Below, piece after piece: positions 1 to 6,814 of a stretch of DNA of 6,814 nucleotides (position 1 is the first letter of the stretch; every line of letters begins with the position of its first letter). The position numbers and the translations under genes are program-made. The notes under the pieces are model-generated. The model was given only the letters and a program-made list of their open reading frames with translations. It was not told where the DNA came from and did no database searches. The stretch is taken from contig CALGLM010000292.1 of the NCBI GenBank assembly GCA_937930275.1, positions 1 through 6,814 of the forward strand, written 5' to 3'. The DNA comes from an uncultured Ignavibacteria bacterium. Its GTDB lineage: Bacteria; Bacteroidota; Ignavibacteria; Ignavibacteriales; Melioribacteraceae.

Positions 1-2
1 TA

Positions 3-860
3 TATACAAATCCGGAATTTGAAATCGGAAACGGTTCGGGTAACCAAGGGTTATTCGGAAACGCCGATTTAAAACCTCAAAAAACGGTTAAAGGCGAAAT
101 AGGATTAAAACAACAATTGGGTAGCGATATTGCAATTGATGTTACAATGTTTTTTGAAGACTTTAGAAATTTAACGGGAACACAAACCGCCGAAATATTA
201 GTTTACGGACGTGATCGTAGTTACAGCCAATATGCTAATAGCGATTTTGGATTTTCAAAAGGTGTAATTCTTAAATTTTCACAAAGATTTAGCGATGGGT
301 TGTCAGCTAACTTAGATTATACTTATTCGGTTACAAAAGGTAATGCAAGTAACCCTACAGATGCAAGAAATGCATCATTAGGCGGTGCTTTGCCGGAAAC
401 ATTTATTGCTCCTTTGGATTGGGATCAGTCGCATACATTAAATATTAGCGTTGCATATACTGTTCCTCGCGATTACGGATTCTCTTTAATCGGTAACTTA
501 TATACCGGTCAACCATATACACCAAGCGTAAATAAAAACACACGTGTTTCGCAAAATGCATTTCCGCGTAACAGTGCTACAAAACCTACAATTTTTAACT
601 TAGATTTAAGAGCTTACAAAGATTTCCAAATAGGAGATTTTTATTTGTCGGTATTCTTAAAAGTATTTAATTTGTTGGATTTGGATAATGCACGCGGTGT
701 TTACGGCGATACGGGAGACCCGTATTTTACGTTCGGCAAATATGAAGCTCAAAAAATTAAACCGACTTTGTACTATAACTCACTTGATGATTTATATACA
801 AATCCGGGTTACTTTAGCGAGCCAAGAAGAGTTGAAGTTGGTGTAACGGTTAATTTTTAA
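3..860 (+). CDS. TonB-dependent receptor, C-terminal part of the outer-membrane barrel (5' end cut by the window)
   Basis: The frame is open from base 3 to the TAA at 858-860, giving 285 residues, so this is the end of a gene that begins upstream; the TTG at 117 is internal. The product would be an outer-membrane beta-barrel that imports a substrate using TonB energy; the substrate cannot be told from this fragment. Visible landmarks are NADLKPQKT at fragment residues 20-28, matching the conserved N-P-x-L-K-P-E-x-T stretch of the receptor barrel; alternating hydrophobic strands separated by polar, Asn/Asp/Tyr-rich loops; GQPYTPS at 169-175, a loop sequence common in these receptors; a late VFNLLDLDNA segment; and a final strand RRVEVGVTVNF ending in the terminal Phe expected for insertion by the BAM complex. 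The plug domain, TonB box and signal peptide lie outside the window. The next gene begins 18 bases downstream on the same strand, suggesting co-transcription. Confident of family, not of ligand. Confidence 0.9.
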   Translation, partial: YTNPEFEIGNGSGNQGLFGNADLKPQKTVKGEIGLKQQLGSDIAIDVTMFFEDFRNLTGTQTAEILVYGRDRSYSQYANSDFGFSKGVILKFSQRFSDGLSANLDYTYSVTKGNASNPTDARNASLGGALPETFIAPLDWDQSHTLNISVAYTVPRDYGFSLIGNLYTGQPYTPSVNKNTRVSQNAFPRNSATKPTIFNLDLRAYKDFQIGDFYLSVFLKVFNLLDLDNARGVYGDTGDPYFTFGKYEAQKIKPTLYYNSLDDLYTNPGYFSEPRRVEVGVTVNF

Positions 861-878
861 TTTTAACAGGTAAAACTT

Positions 879-3800
879 ATGAAAAATAAAATTTTTAATA
901 TTTTGCTTGCTCTCATAATCCTTGCAGGTTCAGTTATTATTGAAGCACAAGGAAAAGGAGATCCAAGACTAAGACGTTTAGGTAAGCATACCGGTAACCG
1001 TGCGGGTATTACCTTTTACAACGACGGTCAGATTGCAGGATATAACATCGGTGTAGATATACGCGGTGAGTGGCCATTAGGCAGCGGCGAAAATTACATA
1101 GGTGATTGTATTCCGTTAATCGGCGTTGAATTTCAAACAACAACGGGTATTACATTACAATCGGTTACTATTTCACGTGGTCCACGTAAAATGCAAGGTG
1201 AAGAAAAAGACCCGGTAACAGGTGAATTTAGAGGATGGAATCCGATTCCCGGATTTTTAGATCCAAATCAAGAATCGGTAGCAATGAGCCATTTACCTCT
1301 TTCTTGGCCAAAAAACGGCTGGGCTGACCCGGGTGGTTTTCCGGAAGTTAAAAGATATATTGATTCCAAAGGGAACACCGAATGGTGGGGATACTTTGGA
1401 CGCGGTATAATTAATGCAGACCAAGAAAGCTTTTTTGTAGCAGATGACCAAATGGATAACGAATTTAACTTTGCATTTAAACCCGATAGCCGAGACCCTT
1501 TGCGTAACGGTATGGGTTTACAGTTAAGACAGCGTGGTTTTCAGTGGTCAAGCTTTTTAGCAGAAGATGCAATTTTTTGGTTATATGATATTAAAAACGA
1601 AGGTACTTATACTTTTAGAAAAGCTAACTTTGGTACTGTTGTAGGTACATTAGCCGGCGGTGACGGCGATAGCGGTGACGACTTAGGCTACTTTGATGCC
1701 AAAGACTGGATTACTTATAGCTGGGATAGTGACGGTATGGGTAATAGAGGTCAAAAAGTAGGTTACGTTGGGTATTCTTTCTTGGAATCTCCCGGTAATG
1801 CTTTTGACGGTATTGATAATGACGGCGATTCGCCTAATTCATCTCCTCAGTTTACGGATAATGATTTCAACGAAATTATATACAATGCCGGAGATAGAGT
1901 TGTTTTAATTGATCCCGTAACTTACGAAAGGACATTATATACAGTTAAAGCCGGCGTAGATACGGTTAGTTCGTTAGGAATTGAATTTGTTATTAATGCC
2001 GGAGTTACAAAATTCCGCGAAGGACATATTTCTAAAGTAACAAACGGTGTAAGCATTCCTGACGTATCGGCTTATGACGGTATTGATAACGATTTAGACG
2101 GAATAATTGACGAAAACAAAGCTATTCACTTAGATTCAAGAGCAATTAACAATCAACCCGCATTAAAATATATTAGTTATTTAACAGGAGCGGGAGCAAC
2201 TGATTTGTTAATTGATGAAAAGCGTGATAACAATATAGATGAAGATGGTGACTGGTCTGCAACTTATGATGACGTCGGTACAGACGGTTTAGGTCCTAAT
2301 GATACGGGGTATCCCGGTCCTGACCCTGACGGAACAGAAGGGAACGGAGTACCTGATCAAGGTGAACCAAACTTTGGTCGTACAGATCCTGATGAAAGTG
2401 ACCAGATTGGTTTAACCGCATTTAACTTTTTTGAAAATAGCGCTTCACCGGATATGACCAACGATTCGTTGTTATGGTCAAGAATGACTCCGGGACGTTT
2501 TGACGTAATTTCTCCGAGACCACAAGACGGTGACTTTATTTATGCTTCGGGTTTCTTCCCGTTAGTACCGGATAAAGTTGAAAGATTTAGCGTGGCTTTG
2601 TTATTCGGTGAAAATTATGCCGATATTTTTAGCAATAAAGCAATTGTACAGCAAATTTATAACGCCGGATATAAATTCCCTCAACCTCCTGTAAAGCCAA
2701 AAGTTACAGCTACTCAACAAGACGGGAAAGTGGTTTTATATTGGGACGGCGAAGCTACACAAAACAGTCGTGATTTTATTACAAAAACACAAGATTTTGA
2801 AGGTTACAAAATTTATAGAGCAACAGATGCCGGATTTAGTGATTCGAGAAGCGTAACCAATGCATTGGGAGTTTTAGCTTTTGATAAACCTATTGCACAA
2901 TTTGACTTAACAAATAGTTACGGTGGATTTTTCTATCCAAGTCCTGGTTTACTTGCGCAAGTAGGCGGTTCTACCTTTTATTTAGGTGACAATACCGAAG
3001 AAAGTGCGGTAGTTAATAAATTTGTTGATTCTACCGTAACAAAGGGTCAAACGTATTATTACGCTGTTTGTGCTTATGATAGAGGTGACGAAGCTTTAGA
3101 TATATTCCCATCCGAAAACAGTAAGTACATATTCCGTGAAAATACAGGTGAAATTGTTACCGATATAAATACTATCGTAATTACTCCTGGTGCTCGTCCG
3201 GTAGGTTATCAAGGAGCAAAACAAGTTGATGTAGTTAAAGCTTCTACTTACAGAGCTACGGGAACAGTTAATTTTGAAATAGTTGACGATGCCGCAATTC
3301 GTGACGGATTTAAGTATAGAGTAGCTTTCCAAGATTCTGCATTGCAGGGATTTACAAAAAGCTATACATTGTACGATTTACAAACTCCGGATACGGTTTA
3401 TATTCCTTCAACCGGTGTTACACATATTGTAAATCCGTTAGATTCTGTTGCAGTACCTGCAGGAAACGACACAATTTATGTTAACGGATTTAAGGTCGTA
3501 TTTTCCGGAGCTTATTATAAAGCAGATTATCATAAATTACTTGATAAACAAAAAGAATTGACGGGCAGCGTTCCTATTCATCACGGATTTAGGTTACAAC
3601 TTGATAACGATCCGACAGTAACCTTAAAGTCAGATATTTCGGGATTTTACAATATTCCTGATACAAGCAAAGCATTATTAACTTTTACATTCCAAAAATT
3701 TATAGCTGCCAATTCGGGGGCAGGAACTGCGTTAAACGGTGTTGATATGCCTTACGATTATGAAATTGAATTTTATGATCAGGTAGTAGGAAAGTCGGCT

Positions 3801-4451
3801 GCAGATACGTTATATCCGCCGACTCCTTCCAACATCTTTCCGGCAAGAGATATTACATTTAAAGTTAAAAACTTAACTACAAATGAATATATTACTCCGG
3901 TATATTTTAAGACCGGTACCCTTTCGACAGTTTATAATATTTACTTTAAAGAAAAAATTGAAGGACAGACAAAACGTACTTGGCGTGTAAATATTACTTA
4001 TAAAGTACCGAACAAAGAATTAGAAAAATCGGGAAGCATGAAATTGTTTACCACAAAACCGTTTAGCAGATATGACGGATTTGAATTTACAATGAAAAAA
4101 TCCGAAATTGATAACGGAGTTGCAGGTAGTTCGTTAGATAATATAAAGGTTGTTCCTAATCCTTATGTTGTTACGCACGAAGCAGAAGCCAGATTGTTAA
4201 GTTCGCAAACCAGCGGACGAGGCGAGCGTGAAATTAGATTTACACGTGTACCCCCGGGTGCAAAGATATCAATATTTACCGTACGCGGTGAATTGATAAG
4301 GACATTGTATCATGATGATATATACAACGGAGACGTATTCTGGAATTTACGTACCGAAGAAAATATTGAAGTTGCATACGGTGTTTATGTTTACGTAGTG
4401 GACGTTCCCGGTGTAGGAACAAAGATTGACAAATTTGCCCTAATTAAATAG
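879..4451 (+). CDS. Large exported surface protein with Asp-rich calcium-binding-like loops, FnIII-like domain and T9SS-type C-terminal domain
   Basis: This 1190-residue protein has no recognised enzymatic domain and its function is unknown. Residues 1-23 form a Sec signal peptide (MKNK, then a hydrophobic core, ending EA before Gln24), with no lipobox Cys, so it is not a lipoprotein. The mature N-terminal part carries a GEWPLGSGENYIGD stretch near residue 63 that I associate, from memory only, with uncharacterised large proteins of Ignavibacteria and relatives. Asp-rich loops sit at about 310-317, 400-413 and 450-458, followed by an Asp/Gly/Pro-rich linker to about 510. A fibronectin-III-like domain spans roughly 605-740 (KVVLYWDGEA, then EGYKIYRAT, then TYYYAVCAYDRGD). 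The C-terminus from about 1090 has PNPY at 1093-1096, an ISIFTVRGELIRTL strand, WNLRT, and ends GVYVYVVDV...KFALIK, a type A-like T9SS sorting domain. The start has a weak AGG eight bases upstream. It lies between a TonB-dependent receptor and a PorV-like gene, which fits a T9SS-delivered surface partner. Confidence 0.88.
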   Translation: MKNKIFNILLALIILAGSVIIEAQGKGDPRLRRLGKHTGNRAGITFYNDGQIAGYNIGVDIRGEWPLGSGENYIGDCIPLIGVEFQTTTGITLQSVTISRGPRKMQGEEKDPVTGEFRGWNPIPGFLDPNQESVAMSHLPLSWPKNGWADPGGFPEVKRYIDSKGNTEWWGYFGRGIINADQESFFVADDQMDNEFNFAFKPDSRDPLRNGMGLQLRQRGFQWSSFLAEDAIFWLYDIKNEGTYTFRKANFGTVVGTLAGGDGDSGDDLGYFDAKDWITYSWDSDGMGNRGQKVGYVGYSFLESPGNAFDGIDNDGDSPNSSPQFTDNDFNEIIYNAGDRVVLIDPVTYERTLYTVKAGVDTVSSLGIEFVINAGVTKFREGHISKVTNGVSIPDVSAYDGIDNDLDGIIDENKAIHLDSRAINNQPALKYISYLTGAGATDLLIDEKRDNNIDEDGDWSATYDDVGTDGLGPNDTGYPGPDPDGTEGNGVPDQGEPNFGRTDPDESDQIGLTAFNFFENSASPDMTNDSLLWSRMTPGRFDVISPRPQDGDFIYASGFFPLVPDKVERFSVALLFGENYADIFSNKAIVQQIYNAGYKFPQPPVKPKVTATQQDGKVVLYWDGEATQNSRDFITKTQDFEGYKIYRATDAGFSDSRSVTNALGVLAFDKPIAQFDLTNSYGGFFYPSPGLLAQVGGSTFYLGDNTEESAVVNKFVDSTVTKGQTYYYAVCAYDRGDEALDIFPSENSKYIFRENTGEIVTDINTIVITPGARPVGYQGAKQVDVVKASTYRATGTVNFEIVDDAAIRDGFKYRVAFQDSALQGFTKSYTLYDLQTPDTVYIPSTGVTHIVNPLDSVAVPAGNDTIYVNGFKVVFSGAYYKADYHKLLDKQKELTGSVPIHHGFRLQLDNDPTVTLKSDISGFYNIPDTSKALLTFTFQKFIAANSGAGTALNGVDMPYDYEIEFYDQVVGKSAADTLYPPTPSNIFPARDITFKVKNLTTNEYITPVYFKTGTLSTVYNIYFKEKIEGQTKRTWRVNITYKVPNKELEKSGSMKLFTTKPFSRYDGFEFTMKKSEIDNGVAGSSLDNIKVVPNPYVVTHEAEARLLSSQTSGRGEREIRFTRVPPGAKISIFTVRGELIRTLYHDDIYNGDVFWNLRTEENIEVAYGVYVYVVDVPGVGTKIDKFALIK
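1806..2252 (+). repeat. Dispersed Asp-rich calcium-binding-like loops inside the large surface protein
   Basis: Three short acidic motifs recur: DGIDNDGD (residues 310-317), DGIDNDLDGIIDEN (400-413) and DNNIDEDGD (450-458). The D-x-D-x-D-G spacing resembles calcium-binding loops of EF-hand, dockerin and thrombospondin type 3 proteins. The first two share an identical 15-base stretch (1805-1819 and 2075-2089) and lie exactly 90 codons apart, but the sequence between them does not align, so this is a repeated motif and not a 90-residue tandem domain. Calcium binding is inferred from spacing only. Confidence 0.6.
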
Positions 4452-4454
4452 GTA

Positions 4455-4462
4455 AGGGGAGA
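4455..4462 (+). promoter_or_regulatory. Ribosome binding site of the PorV-like gene, bearing on start choice
   Basis: The AGGGGAGA stretch sits directly after the stop codon of the preceding gene. Its GGAG core (4458-4461) is only two bases from the ATG at 4464 but eight bases from the ATG at 4470, which favours the second start if Shine-Dalgarno pairing is used here. Confidence 0.6.
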
Positions 4463-4463
4463 A

Positions 4464-5474
4464 ATGAATATGAAAAAAATAATATTAATATTGTTTATAG
4501 CCTTAATTGGTAACATATACGGACAAAGTAAAGTAGGTACTACGGCTGCTCCGTTTTTAAATGTTGCCGTAGGTCCCCGTGCCATAGCTATGGGTGGGGC
4601 TTTTGTTGCCACTGCCGATGATATAACATCGTTATATTGGAATCCCGCAGGTGCGGCTAATTTACAAAATAATACTGCAATGTTTGCATACTCATCGTGG
4701 TTTGCAGATATAAACTACAACTGGGCAGGTGCTTCCGTTAATTTAGGCGGAATGGGTACGCTTGGTTTAAGCGTAATGTATTTAGATTACGGTGACATGG
4801 AAGTAACTACATTAGCCGAACAAGACGGAACGGGTGAAATGTTTACCGCAAAAGATATGGCTTTAGGTATAACATATGCGGCAAAACTAACAGACCAGTT
4901 TTCAATCGGCGGTACCGTAAAATATATTAACCAAAAAATATGGAATAGCAGTGCTTCATCAGTAGGTTTTGATTTGGGCGTTCTGTTTTTATCCGATATT
5001 TACGGTTTACGTATTGGTGCAACAATTACAAACTTTGGACCTGATATGCAAATAGACGGCAAAGATTTGTATGTTCAACACGATATTGACCCTAACATTT
5101 TTGGTAATAACGACCAAATATTGGCTAAATTGCAAACAGACGAATATCAATTGCCTTTAACATTTCGTGTTGGTTTGGCAATGGATGTATTTAAAAACGA
5201 AGTTCATAGATTTACCGTTGGTGTAGATGCATTACACCCGAGTGATAACGATGAGTCGTTAAATTTAGGTCTTGAATATGGTTTATATAATAACATATTT
5301 TTACGTGCCGGTTATAAATCGTTATTTTTAGATAATGCCGAAGAAGGTTTAACTTTAGGTTTTGGTTTAAGCTATGATATAGCTCCCGGTTTTGGTTTGT
5401 TTTTAGATTACGCTTACCAAGATTTTGGGATGTTAAAAGATACACAACATTTTGCAATCGGCTTAAAATTTTAG
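4464..5474 (+). CDS. PorV/PorQ-family outer-membrane beta-barrel protein
   Basis: This 336-residue protein belongs to the PorV/PorQ family, related in fold to FadL-type barrels. In characterised Bacteroidota, PorV is an outer-membrane part of T9SS that takes cargo from the translocon to the attachment complex; whether this copy does that is inferred. Residues 1-20 are a signal peptide ending IYG before Gln21. The family signature follows at 37-63: GPRAIAMGGAFVATADD, then SLYWNPAG. The rest is amphipathic beta-strands with Gly-rich turns, ending HFAIGLKF with the terminal Phe typical of barrels. Length is normal for the family. The listed ATG is the outermost; a second ATG at 4470 (MKKIIL) is better spaced from the GGAG at 4458-4461 (eight bases versus two) and may be the real start, shortening the protein by two residues. 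The 12-base gap after the large T9SS-type cargo gene suggests translational coupling. It could be a locus-specific paralogue instead of the general PorV, so no symbol is given. Confidence 0.92.
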   Translation: MNMKKIILILFIALIGNIYGQSKVGTTAAPFLNVAVGPRAIAMGGAFVATADDITSLYWNPAGAANLQNNTAMFAYSSWFADINYNWAGASVNLGGMGTLGLSVMYLDYGDMEVTTLAEQDGTGEMFTAKDMALGITYAAKLTDQFSIGGTVKYINQKIWNSSASSVGFDLGVLFLSDIYGLRIGATITNFGPDMQIDGKDLYVQHDIDPNIFGNNDQILAKLQTDEYQLPLTFRVGLAMDVFKNEVHRFTVGVDALHPSDNDESLNLGLEYGLYNNIFLRAGYKSLFLDNAEEGLTLGFGLSYDIAPGFGLFLDYAYQDFGMLKDTQHFAIGLKF

Positions 5475-5492
5475 TATATTATAAGTTGACTT

Positions 5493-5526
5493 TACCCGTT
5501 GCCGTAAAAACTTACGGTAACGGGTA
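5493..5526 (+). terminator. Hairpin, probable transcription terminator after the PorV-like gene
   Basis: Bases 5493-5507 pair with 5512-5526 in a 15-bp stem with a single G-U wobble (5501 with 5518) around a four-base AAAC loop. It begins 18 bases after the stop codon of the PorV-like gene. The bases after it (TTATATT) are T-rich but do not form a clean U tract, so termination efficiency is uncertain. It separates the three-gene unit from the gene beginning at 5595. A protein-binding palindrome or mRNA-stabilising hairpin is an alternative. Confidence 0.7.
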
Positions 5527-5584
5527 TTATATTAAACTTTATGAGGATGTGAAGTGTTAAACATTATAAAATTAATTTTAGTTT

Positions 5585-5589
5585 GGAGG
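5585..5589 (+). promoter_or_regulatory. Strong ribosome binding site fixing the start of the frameshifted gene
   Basis: GGAGG lies five bases upstream of the ATG at 5595, the best Shine-Dalgarno match in the window. It supports 5595 as the true start, although that reading frame stops after 13 codons. The later ATG at 5672, in the long open frame, has no such site and would lose the signal peptide. Confidence 0.75.
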
Positions 5590-5594
5590 TTAAA

Positions 5595-6814
5595 ATGAAA
5601 AAAATTTTACTGGTGATAATGGTGATGGTTGCTTAATATTTGCACAAAACTTAACGCCGCAGACAATTAGTATGAGTTCTTCATATAACAATGCTGATGC
5701 TTTTGGAGCTTCAGGATTGTTAGGTTCTGATGGAACTACCAAATTTTATGTCCATTGGGATGCTACATATATTTATTTTGGATGGAGTGGTGGTAATACT
5801 GACTGGTCTTCAGATCTATATTATGTAGCGATTGATACTGACCCCGAGGGGACAAATGGGACCAATAATGCGATTGAAGGAGTATCATTTAAATCAGGTG
5901 GTACTAAACCAGACTATTATATTGTTTACGAAAACAATGCTGCTTTTTATGGTTATGGAAATGGAAATGCTTTTGAAAGATATAAAGTAGTATCAGGGAG
6001 CTGGAGTTATGAAAACAGAATAGTAGGTGATGATGGTACGTCTTCCCAAATAGTTTTTTCCAATACGCTTGAAGAGGTAAGGCTAAGAATTGCTTGGTCA
6101 GATATTAGCTTTACTCCAGGCACAGGTGCTGCAATTGGTATCTCAATGTGGTGCAATAACTATTTAGGTGACTATATGTGGGGAAGATACCCTACTGAAG
6201 GCAATCCTGTTAATGGCTCTACACCAAAAACATTAGAAACTCAATTAAAATTTTCAAGCACAGGAAACGGTGTTAATCCGAGTACCGCAGGTAACCCAAT
6301 TGCTTTCCCTGTTGAACTTTCATCTTTCACGGCAGCAATACAAAATAAAGCAGTTGTGTTAAATTGGGTTACCGCGACTGAAATTAATAACTACGGATTT
6401 GAAGTTGAAAAATCGTTTGACAAAGTTAATTGGAATAAAATAGCATTTAAAAACGGTTATGGTAATAGCAACTCGGTAAAAGATTACACTTATAACGATA
6501 AAGACATTACCAAAAACGGAATGTACTACTACAGACTAAAACAGATTGATAACAACGGCGATTTTGAATATTCAAACATTGTTGAAGTTAACGTAAATAT
6601 TCCAATTAAATTTGAAGTAGCACAAAACTATCCTAATCCTTTTAACCCGGTAACAAATATTAGTTTTAATTTACCTGAAGCAAACAATGTAACTTTATAC
6701 ATTTTTAACGCTATCGGTCAGCAGATTAAAACAATTAATGCCGGTTACAAAGAAGCAGGCAAACATACTATTGAATTTGACGGAAGCAGCTTAAACAGCG
6801 GTGTATATTTTTAT
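5595..6814 (+). CDS. Secreted T9SS type A sorting-domain protein, frameshifted in its signal peptide and cut by the window end
   Basis: The ATG at 5595 reads MKKILLVIMVMVA and then meets TAA at 5634. The frame containing codon 5633-5635 continues without a stop to base 6814 (381 codons from the ATG at 5672). One extra base near 5633, for example a third T, would give MKKILLVIMVMVALIFAQ, a complete signal peptide cleaved before Gln, so one base appears lost. The restored partial protein is 407 residues. Numbering from 5672: residues 1 to about 200 are a Trp/Tyr-rich beta region (KFYVHWDATYIYFGW, YYVAIDTDPEG) resembling DOMON, CBM9 or glucodextranase-type sugar-binding domains, a tentative match; 212 to about 310 is the FnIII-like module common in Bacteroidota surface proteins (FPVELSSFTA, GFEVEKS, YYRLKQIDNNGDFEYS); and 320-381 is a T9SS type A sorting domain starting YPNPFNP and cut at SGVYFY, probably 15-20 residues short of its end. 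It may be a secreted glycan-binding protein. The lesion may be a sequencing error, a recent mutation or a switch. Confidence 0.82.

Larger units (their letters stand above)
5475..5594 (+). other. Intergenic gap between the PorV-like gene and the frameshifted T9SS cargo gene
   Basis: This 120-base gap is the only substantial non-coding stretch in the window. It holds the terminator-like hairpin (5493-5526), then an AT-rich segment, then the GGAGG site. The AT-rich segment contains a TATAAA at 5565-5570 that could be a -10 element, but no convincing partner lies upstream, so a promoter is likely by position but cannot be assigned. Confidence 0.45.

Noticed and set aside
117..860. TTG at 117 as the start of a 247-residue protein
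   Set aside because: The same frame is open back to base 3 and encodes conserved receptor barrel sequence (NADLKPQKT) upstream of this codon, so it is an internal codon of a gene truncated by the window.
3096..3332. Minus-strand open frame of 78 codons
   Set aside because: It lies entirely within the large surface protein gene, has no family resemblance or ribosome binding site I can see, and its product looks like a low-complexity shadow.
4391..4612. Minus-strand open frame of 73 codons across the junction of the surface protein and PorV-like genes
   Set aside because: It overlaps two well-supported genes on the other strand and encodes nothing recognisable.
5212..5457. Minus-strand open frame of 81 codons
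   Set aside because: It is antisense to the conserved barrel strands of the PorV-like gene, with an Asn/Leu/Tyr-rich shadow composition.
5541..5552. ATG AGG ATG TGA mini-ORF as a leader peptide
   Set aside because: It has only three codons, no ribosome binding site and no attenuator structure after it.
5485..5570. TTGACT at 5485 or TATAAA at 5565 as promoter elements
   Set aside because: TTGACT has no -10 at a usable distance and precedes the hairpin; TATAAA has no convincing upstream element. A promoter probably exists here but cannot be pinned down.
5598..5604. A7 run as a programmed frameshift or transcriptional slippage site for the last gene
   Set aside because: Shifting here gives a polar NFTGDNGDG sequence in place of the hydrophobic core; the frame change must occur about 30 bases later to keep a signal peptide.
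1..6814. tRNA, rRNA, CRISPR array, insertion sequence or attachment site
   Set aside because: Coding sequence fills nearly the whole window and no spaced direct repeats, terminal inverted repeats, transposase motifs or RNA gene signatures were seen on either strand.

Overview
The window is AT-rich bacterial DNA from the Bacteroidota/Chlorobiota side of the tree, most likely an Ignavibacteria-like lineage. The clues are a PorV/PorQ-family outer-membrane protein, two proteins with type IX secretion system (T9SS) style C-terminal sorting domains (one with the YPNPFNP signature), a TonB-dependent receptor, and signal peptides whose predicted mature N-terminus is glutamine. The assignment rests on recognised protein families, not on a database match. 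All genes are on the + strand and all encode envelope or secreted proteins.

Layout: (1) 3-860 is the C-terminal 285 residues of a TonB-dependent receptor; its plug and most of its barrel lie upstream of the window. (2) After 18 bases, 879-4451 encodes a 1190-residue exported protein with a signal peptide, Asp-rich calcium-binding-like loops, a fibronectin-III-like domain and a T9SS-like C-terminal domain. (3) After 12 bases, 4464-5474 encodes a 336-residue PorV/PorQ-family beta-barrel protein. (4) A 15-bp hairpin at 5493-5526 probably ends this operon. (5) From 5595 to the window end lies a second T9SS cargo gene. Its start and ribosome binding site are excellent, but a one-base frameshift inside the signal peptide (near 5633) separates the start from 393 open codons that run off the window.

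The first three genes look like one transcription unit: an energised outer-membrane transporter, a large surface protein, and a PorV-type barrel of the kind that works with T9SS cargo. My working hypothesis is a surface uptake or binding module resembling a SusC/SusD pair, in which the surface partner is delivered by T9SS instead of as a lipoprotein. The fourth gene, beyond the hairpin, is probably transcribed separately.

No RNA genes, CRISPR arrays, insertion sequences or attachment sites were seen. The only non-coding stretch over 20 bases is the 120-base gap at 5475-5594.
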